Made by a program: the position numbers and the translations under genes. Under the pieces are notes generated by a model that was not told the DNA's origin, made no database searches, and saw only the letters and a list, made by a program, of their open reading frames with translations. 64,000 nucleotides of DNA from assembly GCF_000520955.1 (NCBI RefSeq), contig NZ_JACC01000011.1, positions 1-64,000 of the forward strand, in the 5' to 3' direction. Every line of letters begins with the position of its first letter. Within the stretch, counting starts at the first letter, position 1. This DNA comes from Aquimarina pacifica (GTDB lineage: Bacteria > Bacteroidota > Bacteroidia > Flavobacteriales > Flavobacteriaceae). Below, one piece after another: positions 17,685-28,104 of this stretch.

Positions 17685-20318
17685 TTATTTTATGTATTGC
17701 TTTGCATTATCTAATGCTTCAAGAATTCCTTCTGGTTTTTTACCTCCTGCAGTTGCAAAAAATGGTTGACCGCCACCACCACCTTGGATGTATTTACCGA
17801 GTTCACGAACTACTTGCCCAGCATTTAACCCTTTTTCTTCTACCAAGTTCTTCGAAATGTAGCATGATAATAGCGCTTTATTATTCTGTTCAGCACCAAA
17901 TACCACAAATATATTATCGACTTCTCCTCCTAACTCAAATGATAAATCCTTAATTCCTGACGCATCCAGATCTACGTTCTTGGCCAAAAACTGAATCCCA
18001 TTAATATCTTCAAATTGGGACTTGAGTTCTCCTTTAAGGTTTTTAGCCTTATCCTTGAGAAGAGCTTCAATCTGCTTTTTAAGACTAGTGTTTTCTTCTT
18101 GTAAAGACGTTATCGCTTTTACAGGATCTTTCACATTTTTCAATACTTCTTTTACCTGATTATATGATTCTGACTGAGAAGTAAAATACTCTTTTGCTGC
18201 ATCTCCTGTTATACCTTCTATTCGTCGAATCCCTGCTGCTATTGCACTTTCTGATGTTATCTTAAAATGCCAAATATCTCTTGTATTCTCAACATGAATT
18301 CCACCGCATAACTCCATTGATTCTCCGAATCGAATTGCTCTTACCGAATCTCCGTATTTTTCTCCGAATAAAGCAATAGCACCTTGTTCAATAGCTTTTT
18401 CATACGAGATCCCTCGTTGTTCATCTAGCATCAAATGTTCTCTAATACGAGCATTTACAAAATCTTCGACTTGTTGTAACTCATCACTACTCACTTTTGC
18501 AAAGTGCGAAAAATCAAAACGTAAATTACCACTATGAACCATGGATCCTTTCTGTTCTACATGTGTCCCCAAAATTGATCGCAATGCCTGATGCAATAAG
18601 TGTGTTGCCGTGTGGTTGGATGCTGTTCTTGCTCTTTGTTTATTATCTACTACTGCTTTAAATTTGTCAGAAATATTTTTAGGCAAATTTTTTGCAAAAT
18701 GCATGATCACATTATTCTCTTTTTTAGTATCGATAATATAGGTAACATCACCATTTGCAGCCTCTAAATACCCTTTATCTCCTACTTGTCCTCCTCCTTC
18801 TGGGTAAAAAGGAGTCTTATCGAATGCTAACTGATATAAAGCTCCGTCCTTCTTACTATCTACTTTTCTGTATCGTGTAATCATAACATCGCTAGAGAGA
18901 TGGTCATACCCTATAAATTCTTCTGAAACATCTGAAACTAAAAGCTCCCAATCTCCTGTAGAAACTTGTGATGCTGCTCTAGATCTATCCTTTTGTTTCT
19001 GTAACTCAACCTCGAAACTCTTCTCATCTAACTCATACCCTTGCTCACTTAGAATTAACGCTGTTAAATCTATAGGGAAACCATAAGTATCATACAACTC
19101 AAACGCCTTCTCTCCCGATACCACTTTACCATCAGTATTCTTTAGTACAGTATCCAAAAGTGTCAATCCTTGATCTAGCGTTCTCAAGAAAGAATTTTCT
19201 TCTTCTTTAATAACATTTACAATAAGGTTTTTCTGAGATTTAAGTTCAGGAAATGTACTCCCCATTTGCGAACTCAATGTCTCTACCAATTTATAAATAA
19301 ATGGCTCTTTGGTATTTAGAAATGTAAAACCATATCGTATTGCTCGGCGCAAAATTCTACGAATTACATAACCTGCGCCTGTATTACTTGGCAATTGCCC
19401 ATCTGCAATAGAAAACGAAACTGCTCTAACATGATCCGCTATTACCCGAATTGCTACACTTACTTTACCGTCTTTGTCTGTAGGTGCACTAAGTTTATCA
19501 TATGTTGAATTAGTGATGGTCTCTATTTCACGTATTAAAGGTGTAAAGACGTCTGTATCATAATTAGACTTTACTCCTTGTAATGCCATACATAATCTCT
19601 CAAATCCCATACCTGTATCTACATGCTGCGCAGGCAGTTTTTCTAGAGACCCGTTTGCTCTGCGATTATATTGCATAAAAACCAAATTCCAGATCTCTAC
19701 TACTAGAGGGTGATCTTGATTCACCAAATCCCTACCCGATATGTTAGCTTTCTCTTCTTTTGACCGCAAATCAACATGAATCTCTGAACAAGGACCACAA
19801 GGCCCCTGATCTCCCATTTCCCAAAAATTATCCTTCTTATTCCCCATAATAATGCGGTCCTCAGGCACAATTTCTTTCCATAGGTCATATGCTTCCTGAT
19901 CCATCTCCAAATCATCTTCTTTTGCTCCCTCAAAAACAGAAACATAAAGTATATCTTTATCAAGACCATATACATCTGTTAATAACTCCCAAGCCCATTG
20001 GATAGCTTCTTTCTTAAAATAGTCGCCAAAACTCCAATTCCCGAGCATTTCAAACATCGTATGATGATAGGTATCCATACCCACCTCTTCTAAGTCATTA
20101 TGTTTACCACTTACTCTCAAACATTTTTGAGTATCTGCGATACGGTTACTTTTAGGAATACTATTCCCTAAAAAGAACTCCTTAAACTGGTTCATCCCTG
20201 CATTTGTAAACATTAATGTGGGATCATCTTTGATTACCATAGGGGCAGATGCCACAATACCGTGTTTTTTGGATTTAAAAAACTCTAAAAACTGATTTCT
20301 TATTTCTTGGGATTTCAC
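17685..20318 (-). CDS. alaS: Alanine--tRNA ligase
   Basis: Alanyl-tRNA synthetase of normal length (877 residues). It charges tRNA-Ala in the cytoplasm. The N-terminal class II catalytic domain opens with [37 protein letters not shown] and the [13 protein letters not shown] motif. The editing domain has the zinc ligands HTATH (near residue 565) and CGGIH (near residue 664). The C-Ala oligomerisation domain ends with a GGGGGQP motif. It sits 60 bases upstream of the GSCFA gene and diverges from the M23 peptidase gene at 20677. Confidence 0.98.
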   Translation of the reverse strand: MKSQEIRNQFLEFFKSKKHGIVASAPMVIKDDPTLMFTNAGMNQFKEFFLGNSIPKSNRIADTQKCLRVSGKHNDLEEVGMDTYHHTMFEMLGNWSFGDYFKKEAIQWAWELLTDVYGLDKDILYVSVFEGAKEDDLEMDQEAYDLWKEIVPEDRIIMGNKKDNFWEMGDQGPCGPCSEIHVDLRSKEEKANISGRDLVNQDHPLVVEIWNLVFMQYNRRANGSLEKLPAQHVDTGMGFERLCMALQGVKSNYDTDVFTPLIREIETITNSTYDKLSAPTDKDGKVSVAIRVIADHVRAVSFSIADGQLPSNTGAGYVIRRILRRAIRYGFTFLNTKEPFIYKLVETLSSQMGSTFPELKSQKNLIVNVIKEEENSFLRTLDQGLTLLDTVLKNTDGKVVSGEKAFELYDTYGFPIDLTALILSEQGYELDEKSFEVELQKQKDRSRAASQVSTGDWELLVSDVSEEFIGYDHLSSDVMITRYRKVDSKKDGALYQLAFDKTPFYPEGGGQVGDKGYLEAANGDVTYIIDTKKENNVIMHFAKNLPKNISDKFKAVVDNKQRARTASNHTATHLLHQALRSILGTHVEQKGSMVHSGNLRFDFSHFAKVSSDELQQVEDFVNARIREHLMLDEQRGISYEKAIEQGAIALFGEKYGDSVRAIRFGESMELCGGIHVENTRDIWHFKITSESAIAAGIRRIEGITGDAAKEYFTSQSESYNQVKEVLKNVKDPVKAITSLQEENTSLKKQIEALLKDKAKNLKGELKSQFEDINGIQFLAKNVDLDASGIKDLSFELGGEVDNIFVVFGAEQNNKALLSCYISKNLVEEKGLNAGQVVRELGKYIQGGGGGQPFFATAGGKKPEGILEALDNAKQYIK

Positions 20319-20676
20319 AAGTCTACTATTTTACTTCATTAATTATCATATCAAACCGATACTCTTAAGTCTATATTTTGAGATCTGATCCAAACTGTAT
20401 TCTTTAAATAACACTTATAACTATTTTTAAAATACACCTCTAATCGTGGAGTTTTGAATAAAAATCACTTTTTACCTCGTGCTTTCAAACTCAAAAAAAA
20501 ACCTCTCAATTATCTAAAAAACAATACCTTACAAGGATTACATGCAAGAATCATTTAACAGAAAACCATTGATTTACCTCAAACTTTACAACAATTTATT
20601 ATATTTGTTGTGATGTCATGTTTTTTAACATGCCACACATTGGTTGATATCCTGCAAAAATAGCATATTTTAAATT
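20319..20676. other. Divergent promoter region alaS / M23 peptidase
   Basis: A 358-base AT-rich region between divergent genes. It holds the candidate promoter at 20600-20607 for the rightward operon. No coding region or RNA gene seen. Confidence 0.4.
20600..20607 (+). promoter_or_regulatory. Candidate -7 promoter element for M23 operon
   Basis: TATATTTG matches the Bacteroidota TAnnTTTG consensus, 69 bases before the M23 peptidase start. The nearest upstream TTG is spaced further than usual, so only the -7 half is supported. Confidence 0.45.
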
Positions 20677-21654
20677 ATGTCAAAGATTAAATACTACTAT
20701 GATAGTGACACGCTATCATATCGCAGAATAGAGCAAAAAAAGGGGCGAAAATTTGGTATAGCAGCATTAAGTATCATCGGGTCTTTTTTAGCCGGTTTTA
20801 TCCTTCTTCTTATTTATTTAAATATTCCTCAGTTAGAGACCCCCAAAGAAAAAGCTTATCGCAGAGAGCTAGAGAACATGCAACTTCAGTATGACCTGAT
20901 GAACAAGCGACTCAAGCGTGACGAGAATATTCTACAAGAAATTGCCGAACGTGATGACAATATTTATCGTTTATATTTTGGCGCAAATCCTATTCCTGAA
21001 GCCTTGCGTAACGCAGGTTTTGGCGGTGTTAACAGGTATAAAAATTTAGAAGGATTTGATAATTCTGATATTATTATACACAGTAGTGAGCGAATAGACA
21101 AGCTAACAAAACAAATTGTAGTGCAATCAAAATCACTCGATGAAATTGCAGATTTGGCCAAACAAAAAGAAGAATTATTAGCAACTATACCGGCAATTCA
21201 GCCAATACAAAACTCTGACTTAAAAAGAATGGCATCTGGATATGGGTGGAGAAGTGACCCGTTTACAAAGGCAAGAAAGTTTCATTACGGAATGGACTTT
21301 TCGGCAGCTACAGGAACACCCATTTATGCTTCTGGCAATGGCGTTGTCACCAGAGCAGATGCTAATTCAACAGGATACGGAAGACATATACGAATTGATC
21401 ACGGCTTTAATTATGTTAGTCTCTACGCACATTTAAGCAAATACAATGTCAAAAAAGGACAAAAAGTAAAACGTGGAGATGTTATCGGATTTGTAGGAAG
21501 TACCGGAAGATCGGTAGCTCCTCATTTACACTACGAAATATTTAAAGATGGTGAACGTATTAATCCCCGTAACTTTTATTATGGCAGCTTAACTTCTGAA
21601 GAGTTTAGCGAAATGCTCAAAGCCTCTAATTTGATTAACGAAACTTTAGACTAA
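20677..21654 (+). CDS. Membrane-anchored M23 peptidase (LytM-type)
   Basis: A 325-residue cell-wall hydrolase. The N-terminal part is cytoplasmic, followed by one transmembrane helix (about residues 29-49), a periplasmic coiled coil (about 58-90) and a C-terminal M23 domain (about 195-310). The zinc ligands are present: His and Asp in FHYGMDF, and the HLHYE motif near residue 286. Such proteins cut peptidoglycan cross-bridges, or act as activators when degenerate; this one looks catalytically intact. It opens a forward gene run, with the CapA-like gene starting 10 bases after its stop. Confidence 0.92.
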   Translation: MSKIKYYYDSDTLSYRRIEQKKGRKFGIAALSIIGSFLAGFILLLIYLNIPQLETPKEKAYRRELENMQLQYDLMNKRLKRDENILQEIAERDDNIYRLYFGANPIPEALRNAGFGGVNRYKNLEGFDNSDIIIHSSERIDKLTKQIVVQSKSLDEIADLAKQKEELLATIPAIQPIQNSDLKRMASGYGWRSDPFTKARKFHYGMDFSAATGTPIYASGNGVVTRADANSTGYGRHIRIDHGFNYVSLYAHLSKYNVKKGQKVKRGDVIGFVGSTGRSVAPHLHYEIFKDGERINPRNFYYGSLTSEEFSEMLKASNLINETLD

Positions 21655-21664
21655 ACACCAATCA

Positions 21665-22771
21665 ATGCGTAAACTTCTTCTTTTAGCCATCATTTTTGGT
21701 TTCAGTAGCTCTATACAATCCCAAAAATATTCGAAAGAAGTTATTGATTCGATGTTTGTCATCGCAAAAAAAACACAGCAAGAACTTGCAGCTCCCAAAA
21801 GCATCAAAATAATGGCCGTTGGCGACATTATGATGGGTACTGATTTCCCTAATACAAGCTATCTCCCTCCTGAGGGCAAAGGACCATTTGATGATGTAAA
21901 TAGTATCCTGACTAACGCAGATATTTTATTTGGTAATCTAGAAGGTACCCTAACCGATGAAGGAGAAAATGCAAAACGCTGTTCTGATCCTTCTAAATGC
22001 TATTCTTTTCGATCTCCCGAATACTTTGGTAAATATCTCGAAGAAACTGGGTTCGACGTAATGAGTATTGCCAATAACCATATAGGTGACTTTGGTCCAA
22101 TCGGTATTAAAAACACGACAAAAGTATTAACCCAACATGGTATTGCCTATGCCGGAGTTTTTGCACAACCGTCCACAATTTTTGAGAAAAATGGAATTAC
22201 ATATGGATTTTGTGCCTTTGCTCCCAACAAAGATTGTGTAAAAATTCATAACTTAACCAATGCAAAAAAGATAGTAATTGAACTTAAACAAAAGGTAGAT
22301 ATTGTGATTGTCTCTTTTCATGGTGGAGCCGAAGGACTTAAATACACTCATGTTCCTAGAAAAACCGAACGTTTTTATGGTGAAGACCGTGGGGATGTTT
22401 ATAAATTCGCCCACACATTAATTGATGCAGGTGCCGATATTGTTCTCGGTCATGGGCCTCATGTCTCTAGAGCCTTTGAAGTATATAACAATAAATTTAT
22501 CGCCTATAGTTTAGGTAATTTTTGTACATACTCACGATTTAACCTCAGCGGAATCAAAGGATATGCTCCTATTGCAGAAATTGAAATCGATACCGATGGT
22601 AATTTTATAAAAGGGGTATTGCATTCTGCACGACAAATTGATGAGATTTATCCATTTATAGATGATAAAAAAAGAGCACTGAAAGAAATTAAAAAGTTAA
22701 CCGCCGAAGATTTCCCTGAAAGCAAGTTGATTTTTGAGGATGATGGAAGTTTTACACAACAAAAAGAATAA
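21665..22771 (+). CDS. CapA-family (PGA synthesis-like) exported protein
   Basis: A 368-residue protein with a signal peptide (residues 1-20) and a calcineurin-like metallophosphatase fold of the CapA/PgsA family. Metal-site blocks are visible: MAVGDIMMGTDF, FGNLEGTLT, SIANNHIGDFG, VSFHGGAEG and LGHGPHVSR. In other bacteria the family takes part in poly-gamma-glutamate capsule formation, but many homologues occur without capsule genes, as here (no capBC nearby). Periplasmic or surface location is expected. It is embedded between an M23 peptidase and a MerR regulator, so an envelope role is plausible. Confidence 0.88.
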   Translation: MRKLLLLAIIFGFSSSIQSQKYSKEVIDSMFVIAKKTQQELAAPKSIKIMAVGDIMMGTDFPNTSYLPPEGKGPFDDVNSILTNADILFGNLEGTLTDEGENAKRCSDPSKCYSFRSPEYFGKYLEETGFDVMSIANNHIGDFGPIGIKNTTKVLTQHGIAYAGVFAQPSTIFEKNGITYGFCAFAPNKDCVKIHNLTNAKKIVIELKQKVDIVIVSFHGGAEGLKYTHVPRKTERFYGEDRGDVYKFAHTLIDAGADIVLGHGPHVSRAFEVYNNKFIAYSLGNFCTYSRFNLSGIKGYAPIAEIEIDTDGNFIKGVLHSARQIDEIYPFIDDKKRALKEIKKLTAEDFPESKLIFEDDGSFTQQKE

Positions 22772-22774
22772 ACT

Positions 22775-23104
22775 ATGTATGTAGACTTACCTAAAAAGAT
22801 GTACTATGGTATCGGTGAGGTTGCTGATGCATTTGGCGTTAATACGTCTCTAATTCGATTCTGGGAAAAAGAATTTGACATTCTTAAACCCAAAAAAAAT
22901 GCTAAAGGTAATAGAAAATTCACTCCAGAAGACATCAAAAACCTTGAGCTAATCTACCATTTAGTAAAAGAACGAGGATTTACACTCGAAGGAGCAAAAA
23001 TTCACCTCAAAGAACAAAAACAAGATGCCTTAGATAGTTTTGATATTATCAGAAAATTAGAATCTATCAAAGGACAACTACTTAAAATTAAAGAACAATT
23101 ATAA
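22775..23104 (+). CDS. MerR family transcriptional regulator
   Basis: A 109-residue MerR-type DNA-binding protein with the winged helix at the N-terminus (KKMYYGIGEVADAFGVNTSL, FWEKEFDILKP, GNRKFTPEDI) and a short coiled coil. It has no ligand domain and no Cys pattern for metal sensing. It starts 3 bases after the CapA-like gene stops, so it is in the same operon. This short form is common in Bacteroidota and its regulon is unknown. Confidence 0.9.
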   Translation: MYVDLPKKMYYGIGEVADAFGVNTSLIRFWEKEFDILKPKKNAKGNRKFTPEDIKNLELIYHLVKERGFTLEGAKIHLKEQKQDALDSFDIIRKLESIKGQLLKIKEQL

Positions 23105-23119
23105 CAAATCAATTGACTC

Positions 23120-23722
23120 ATGAAAAAGTTTTTAATCCCCATAATCGTAATTGTAATAATTATTGGCGTTATCTACTCTCTTTTTGTAGGAAGATACAAT
23201 ACGGCAATTACACTTCAAGAAGATGCAAAAACTGCATGGTCTAATGTAGAAAGTGCCTACCAACGGCGTAGTGACCTTATCGGAAATCTGGTAAAAACTG
23301 TGCAAGGTGCTGCCGATTTTGAGCGTAACACTCTTAAAGAAGTAATCGAAGCACGTGCAAAAGCTACTTCGGTAACTATTGATCCTAGCAATATCACGCC
23401 TAACCAAATGGCTCAATTTCAGCAAGCACAAGGAGGATTAACCTCTGCCTTATCTAAATTATTGGTAACCGTAGAGCGTTATCCTGATCTTAAAGCAAAT
23501 CAGAACTTTATGAATCTACAAACACAATTAGAGGGGACAGAAAATAGAATTAATGTAGAACGTAATCGATTTAATGAGAAAGTCGGAACCTATAATAAAC
23601 ACCTTCAAATTTTCCCTAATAATTTCATCTTAGGCCTTTTTAGTAATTTCGAAGAAATGACTAGATTCGAAGCAGATGCCGGAACAGAAAAAGCTCCTGA
23701 TGTTGATTTTGATTTTAAGTAA
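23120..23722 (+). CDS. lemA: LemA family protein
   Basis: A 200-residue LemA protein. It has an N-terminal transmembrane helix (about residues 4-24), then helical bundle signatures YNTAITLQEDAKTAWSNVES, YQRRSDLIGNLVKTVQG and ANQNFMNLQTQLEGTENRI. LemA proteins are envelope proteins of uncertain role, often encoded next to TPM-domain (YgcG) proteins. That is exactly the case here: the stop codon overlaps the start of the next gene (TAATG), indicating translational coupling. Confidence 0.95.
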   Translation: MKKFLIPIIVIVIIIGVIYSLFVGRYNTAITLQEDAKTAWSNVESAYQRRSDLIGNLVKTVQGAADFERNTLKEVIEARAKATSVTIDPSNITPNQMAQFQQAQGGLTSALSKLLVTVERYPDLKANQNFMNLQTQLEGTENRINVERNRFNEKVGTYNKHLQIFPNNFILGLFSNFEEMTRFEADAGTEKAPDVDFDFK

Positions 23723-24159
23723 TGTCTAAAGTCGAAGAATTTCTTACCGCAGCTCAAGAACAGCAAATTATTGCTGCAATAAGAGATGCCGAAAAAATGA
23801 CATCCGGAGAAATTCGGGTACACCTAGAACCCCATACCCAACTAGATGTTTTAGAGAGAGCATCAGAAGTTTTTCATCAACTCAAAATGGATACTACAGC
23901 ACAACGCAATGGTGTATTAATTTATGTCGCTGTAGAGGATCGCCTTTTTGCCATTGTAGGAGACCAAGGGATCGATAAAGTAGTTCCTGATAATTTTTGG
24001 GAACAGACAAAAAATGCGATTCTCGAACAATTTAGAGCAGGTAATTTTTGTAATGGTATTATTAATGGAATTCTAAGCGCAGGTGCTCAATTACAAAAAT
24101 ATTTTCCGTGGGATCATACAGATACCAATGAACTCTCAGATGAAATCTCAAAAGGCTAA
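23722..24159 (+). CDS. TPM-domain protein
   Basis: A 145-residue protein formed by one TPM (TLP18.3/Psb32/MOLO-1) domain without a signal peptide. It contains ITSGEIRVH-type core residues (MTSGEIRVHLEP), RNGVLIYVAVEDRLFAIVGDQGID and a helix LRAGN-like (FRAGNFCNGIINGI). TPM domains are linked to envelope and photosystem maintenance, and some have phosphatase activity. It is coupled to lemA upstream and to the second TPM gene downstream by TAATG overlaps. Confidence 0.9.
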   Translation: MSKVEEFLTAAQEQQIIAAIRDAEKMTSGEIRVHLEPHTQLDVLERASEVFHQLKMDTTAQRNGVLIYVAVEDRLFAIVGDQGIDKVVPDNFWEQTKNAILEQFRAGNFCNGIINGILSAGAQLQKYFPWDHTDTNELSDEISKG

Positions 24160-24959
24160 TGAAAGGTGCCAAAAAAACTATACCACTCTTTTTTCTGAGT
24201 ATCGCTATTTATTTATGTTCTATAAACATAGTAATGGCGCAACGAACAATACCTCAGAAACCATCACTACAAACTTCGGTATTTGATGAAGCTGGTATGC
24301 TGTCAAAGTCTCAAGCCAAGCAATTAGAAGATAAACTAATTCGCTACGCTGACACAACTTCTACTCAAATAGTGGTTGCCACTATTACTTCATTACAAGG
24401 CGAAAATATTGGACTCTATGCTGCAGAATGGGCACACAAATGGGGGATTGGTCAAAAAGATGAGGATAACGGTGTATTTCTATTGGTTGCCAAAAATGAC
24501 AGAAAAATATGGATCACTACAGGATATGGTGTCGAAGAAAAATTAACGGACTTTACGACCAAAACAATTATTGATCAAATCATTACTCCGGAGTTTAAAT
24601 CAGGTAATTTTTATACAGGTTTAGACAAAGGAACCTCAGCAATTTTTGCAGTTCTTGATGGCACTTTTAAAGGATCCCGAAAAGGCAATAATAACCTCCC
24701 CATAGGACAGTTGTTCATGCTTTTAATTTTTATCATTATCATCATTAGAGCATTTTCTAAAAGCAATCATAACGATGGTAGCGGAAACCGAGGTAATAGA
24801 TCGCGAGGAGGCAGTTTATTAGACATTATAATCCTAAGTAACATGGGACGTGGTGGTTTTGGTGGCGGATCTTCTGGCGGTAGTTTTGGTGGTGGTGGCT
24901 TTGGCGGTGGTTTCGGAGGTGGTGGTTTCGGAGGTGGCGGAGCCGGAGGAAGTTGGTAG
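24159..24959 (+). CDS. YgcG-type TPM-domain protein with Gly-rich tail
   Basis: A 266-residue exported protein. It has a signal peptide (about residues 1-29), a TPM domain (about 38-165; DEAGMLSKSQAKQLEDKL, STQIVVATI, NGVFLLVAKNDRKIWITTGYGVE), a transmembrane helix (about 184-201) and a C-terminal Gly/Ser/Phe-rich repeat of the GGGFGGG type ending GGSW. This is the classic YgcG plan. Together with lemA and the other TPM gene it forms a three-gene coupled unit that probably acts in the envelope. Function is not established. Confidence 0.92.
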   Translation: MKGAKKTIPLFFLSIAIYLCSINIVMAQRTIPQKPSLQTSVFDEAGMLSKSQAKQLEDKLIRYADTTSTQIVVATITSLQGENIGLYAAEWAHKWGIGQKDEDNGVFLLVAKNDRKIWITTGYGVEEKLTDFTTKTIIDQIITPEFKSGNFYTGLDKGTSAIFAVLDGTFKGSRKGNNNLPIGQLFMLLIFIIIIIRAFSKSNHNDGSGNRGNRSRGGSLLDIIILSNMGRGGFGGGSSGGSFGGGGFGGGFGGGGFGGGGAGGSW

Positions 24960-24969
24960 TGACAAGATG

Positions 24970-26868
24970 TTAATCCTCTAAATAAGGAATCAAAATAATG
25001 ACTTGAGTCCCTATGACCTGGTCGAATTCATCAATCTTATCTTCTATTTGAAATTTAAATTTTGTTTTAAACTTTTTTCTATAAATATCGAGCCTCTCTC
25101 GAACTATATCAGTAGATAAAGATTCATACCCCCCATTGACTTTTCTCTTCCTATTTTTTCCTTGAGTATAACCAATACCATTATCTTCAATTATACATTT
25201 AATTAATTTCTTATCATAATAAGAAGAAAGTGTAACACGTATTTCTCCTTTATCTGTTTTCTCAATTCCATGCTCTACAGAGTTTTCAACAAAGGGCTGA
25301 ATCAACATAGGAGGTATACAAATTCTATTTTGATCCAGAGATCTATCTACACTAAGTGTATAGTTAAATTTATTATTGAAATCTGATTGTAAGACCAGAT
25401 AATTCTCTAATGCCATCACTTCATCTTCTAATAAGACAAATTCTTCTCTAGAATTATTAAGAATAAGTCGAAGCAGACTAGAAAAATTTGATATATATAT
25501 CCTTGCCTTCTCTGTATCTTTATTGATCAAAGACCTAATAACACTAAGTGCATTAAAAATAAAATGAGGATCCATTTGAGATCGCAAAAGGCGCTGCTCT
25601 AAACTAACCTTTTCATATCTACCCTGTAGGTTTCTTTGTCTCAACAGCACTCCTCCCAGTACCAAAAACAAAACCAATAATGTCCCTATACTAATGGCAA
25701 TAACATTCTGTTGCTTGATAATCACCTTCTGCGACTTCGTAGTTTCTTCAAGTTGAGATATTGACTCATCTTTTTGATTACTTTGATACGCAACTTCTAA
25801 GTCATTAATTTTCTCCTTAAAAAGCTTTTCGTAAAAAGTCTTGATATAGTTATTTTTCTCCTCAAGCAGTTTATATGCTTCTTTATGATTATTTGTTTTT
25901 TTATGATATAATATGTTACGATCTAAAAATGATTGATATAATTCATAATCATTCCTGTCAATTTTTTCTATTACTTTTATTGAGTCCTCCAATACCAGTA
26001 AATTAGTCAATGCTTTTTGATAGTGTTCCTCTTGAAGCTCTACATAAATTTTATTTGCCAAAACAAATAAATTGGCCAACTCATACTTTGGTTTAAACTT
26101 AATATAGGCTTCTTCTTGTTGTTTATAATGATATACCGCCGAGTCAATGCTATTGTTTTTTTCATACAAGTAACCCAAATTAGAATGGATCGCTGTAATA
26201 TTTCCTGTAACATTAGATTGAATTGATTTGTCTAATGCCTTTTTTAAATAAAACTTAGCAGAGTCTTCATCGATTTTCTCATACAAATAAACAACACCAA
26301 TTTTCGTATGAGCCGCAATATTTGTTCTCGGAATAGACATATAAAAAGAATCTTTCAACGTCTTTTTATAGTATTTTAATGTGGTTTCCGGATTTCCTAA
26401 CTCCAGATGACAGCTAGCGATCCCAGCAAGTATATATGACTTAAATTTATAGGGATATTTTTCTGACAAATTTAACGATTTATGAAAATTCTCTATCGCT
26501 CTTTTGTACTGTTTTTTATGTTTTAAAACAGTACCAATATAAAAATAAGTTATCAATAAACTTTCCGCATCTAGATCGCGCTTTACAGAGGATCTTTTAT
26601 AATTATCCACAGCACTTTGGCTATAATACAACACAGAGTCATACTCTTTTTCAAAATACTGTTGAACTCCCTTATTGCCATAATAATATGTCCAACCTAA
26701 CAAACTTTTATCACGCTCCAAATACATTTTGAAACTATCTAACTTTTGAGAAGAAGCTCTGTATAATTTAATTGTATCTAATTCTTGTTGAGTGATTTTT
26801 TTTGTCTGAGCATAAAAGACACTTGTTATTAAAAAAAATGCGACTGTAAATTTGTACATGTTATTCAA
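24970..26868 (-). CDS. LytS-type sensor histidine kinase with TPR sensor
   Basis: A 632-residue membrane kinase. It has a signal peptide (residues 1-20), a periplasmic TPR array (about 50-350; e.g. AIENFHKSLNLSEKYP), one transmembrane helix (about 391-409) and a cytoplasmic His_kinase domain of the LytS/YehU class. The phospho-acceptor is His435 in the MDPHFIFNAL motif. The ATPase domain shows IQPFVENSVEHG and ISLEDNGIGY-like blocks (IIEDNGIGYTQG). It is divergent from the LytTR response regulator at 26956, its obvious partner. The signal is unknown. Two double-glycine peptides encoded just beyond the regulator are possible targets or ligands. Confidence 0.92.
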   Translation of the reverse strand: MNNMYKFTVAFFLITSVFYAQTKKITQQELDTIKLYRASSQKLDSFKMYLERDKSLLGWTYYYGNKGVQQYFEKEYDSVLYYSQSAVDNYKRSSVKRDLDAESLLITYFYIGTVLKHKKQYKRAIENFHKSLNLSEKYPYKFKSYILAGIASCHLELGNPETTLKYYKKTLKDSFYMSIPRTNIAAHTKIGVVYLYEKIDEDSAKFYLKKALDKSIQSNVTGNITAIHSNLGYLYEKNNSIDSAVYHYKQQEEAYIKFKPKYELANLFVLANKIYVELQEEHYQKALTNLLVLEDSIKVIEKIDRNDYELYQSFLDRNILYHKKTNNHKEAYKLLEEKNNYIKTFYEKLFKEKINDLEVAYQSNQKDESISQLEETTKSQKVIIKQQNVIAISIGTLLVLFLVLGGVLLRQRNLQGRYEKVSLEQRLLRSQMDPHFIFNALSVIRSLINKDTEKARIYISNFSSLLRLILNNSREEFVLLEDEVMALENYLVLQSDFNNKFNYTLSVDRSLDQNRICIPPMLIQPFVENSVEHGIEKTDKGEIRVTLSSYYDKKLIKCIIEDNGIGYTQGKNRKRKVNGGYESLSTDIVRERLDIYRKKFKTKFKFQIEDKIDEFDQVIGTQVIILIPYLED

Positions 26869-26878
26869 ACTATTATTT

Positions 26879-26886
26879 TAAGTTTG
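26879..26886 (+). promoter_or_regulatory. Candidate -7 element for LytTR regulator gene
   Basis: TAAGTTTG fits the TAnnTTTG consensus in the 87-base divergent region between the kinase and regulator genes, 69 bases before the regulator start. The upstream TTG at 26852 is a few bases farther than usual. Confidence 0.35.
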
Positions 26887-26955
26887 TTAAAACTAGAAAA
26901 AAAATCTAAGTAAATATTCACTATAGTCAGTATTTAAAAAATGTAATACAAGGAT

Positions 26956-27702
26956 ATGGATCTGAAAATTAGGACTATCATAATAGAAGATGATCAAGAC
27001 GCATTTGATGATCTAAAATTACTTATTGATAAGAATCTAGACACTATTGAAATCATAGGTCATTGTGATACGATCAAAGCTTCTATAAAAATGATCAATA
27101 CTCTAAAGCCTGAAATTGTATTTATGGATATCATTTTAAAAGACGGTAATGCTTTTGAAATACTAGATAATATTGATAATTCTAATTTTGAAGTTATATT
27201 TGTAACTGCTCATAATCAATACTTAGAAAAAGCCATAGCACATTATGCTTTTCATTACATTCTAAAACCCATTGAATTATCAAAACTTGAGCATGTTATA
27301 AAAAGGTATAAAACCCTTAAGGAGCGTATGTTTTCTTTTGCCAAATACGAAGTGTTCTCAAAGTTTATCAAGGATCAATTTTCGCAGTTGATGCTTCATG
27401 TCAATAATGAGCATATTATGGTGAATCTAAACGATGTAATAAAGTGTGAGGCCGACAATAATTATGCGCTTTTTTTTCTATCTAATGGCAAAAAATTACT
27501 TGCATCAAATACACTAAAGTATTATGATGAATTATTATCTCACAAAGGCTTTTTTAAGGTACATCGTTCTTGCTTAATAAATGTAAAACACATTAGTTCT
27601 ATTTATAAAAAAGAGGCTATAATACTTAATACTAAAGAAAAGATTATGGTTTCACAAAGAAATAAATCGAATTTGTCAGATTTGATTAAGCTCCTTTCAT
27701 AA
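26956..27702 (+). CDS. LytTR-family response regulator
   Basis: A 248-residue response regulator. The receiver domain (about residues 5-120) has the acidic pocket (IIEDD), phospho-acceptor Asp58 (EIVFMDIILKDG) and the conserved Lys in YILKPIE. The C-terminal LytTR DNA-binding domain (about 148-245) carries IKCEADNNYALFFLSNGKK and FFKVHRSCLINVKHI. Regulators of this class bind short direct repeats near promoters. It is divergently paired with the LytS-type kinase and is followed by the two leader peptides at 27950 and 28829. Confidence 0.94.
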   Translation: MDLKIRTIIIEDDQDAFDDLKLLIDKNLDTIEIIGHCDTIKASIKMINTLKPEIVFMDIILKDGNAFEILDNIDNSNFEVIFVTAHNQYLEKAIAHYAFHYILKPIELSKLEHVIKRYKTLKERMFSFAKYEVFSKFIKDQFSQLMLHVNNEHIMVNLNDVIKCEADNNYALFFLSNGKKLLASNTLKYYDELLSHKGFFKVHRSCLINVKHISSIYKKEAIILNTKEKIMVSQRNKSNLSDLIKLLS

Positions 27703-27858
27703 CCATATATCGCTTACCTCTTCTTTCTTATCGTTTACCAAAGTTTTCGTATCACTTACAACAATTAGGTTGTCGTTAAGCGCTATTACGACTAACTATG
27801 TCTAAAATTTAAAAGGAATTTGAATACAATCTTATGTATATAATTTTTTGAGAAAGAT

Positions 27859-27924
27859 CCCTCGAAAATAACAGTGTACAATAAGAAAGACATAATCCTC
27901 GAGTGTCTATAAATGTTCAGGGAA
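27859..27924 (+). promoter_or_regulatory. Shared upstream elements, peptide gene 1
   Basis: CCCTCGAAAA (27859-27868) and TCAGGGAA (27917-27924) precede the first double-glycine peptide gene. The same two strings, in the same order, precede the second peptide gene at 28730-28739 and 28797-28804. TCAGGGAA lies 33 bases from the first peptide's ATG and 32 from the second. They may be regulator sites or part of a conserved leader RNA. Confidence 0.5.
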
Positions 27925-27949
27925 AATAATTATTTAAAAAAACAAATTT

Positions 27950-28102
27950 ATGACAAATTTATCAAGTTTAAAAGGATTCAAAACACTTAACAGAGTACAA
28001 CAACAAAGTATCAATGGTGGACTTTATATCTGTAATAATGGCCTGCAACCATCACCATGTGATTCTGAAGAGAAAGATGATTGGGATATTATAAACGAAT
28101 AG
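27950..28102 (+). CDS. Double-glycine leader peptide, 50 residues (peptide 1)
   Basis: A 50-residue peptide. The leader MTNLSSLKGFKTLNRVQQQS ends in INGG, a double-glycine processing site (residues 21-24). The predicted mature part is 26 residues, begins LYICNNG, has two Cys (28 and 37, a possible disulfide) and ends in an acidic tail. The leader aligns closely with that of the second peptide at 28829 (LSxLKxF, TL, QQ, GG). This is the pattern of bacteriocin-type or signalling peptides exported by peptidase-containing ABC transporters. No such transporter is in the window. Secretion and role are inferred. Confidence 0.72.
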   Translation: MTNLSSLKGFKTLNRVQQQSINGGLYICNNGLQPSPCDSEEKDDWDIINE

Positions 28103-28104
28103 TC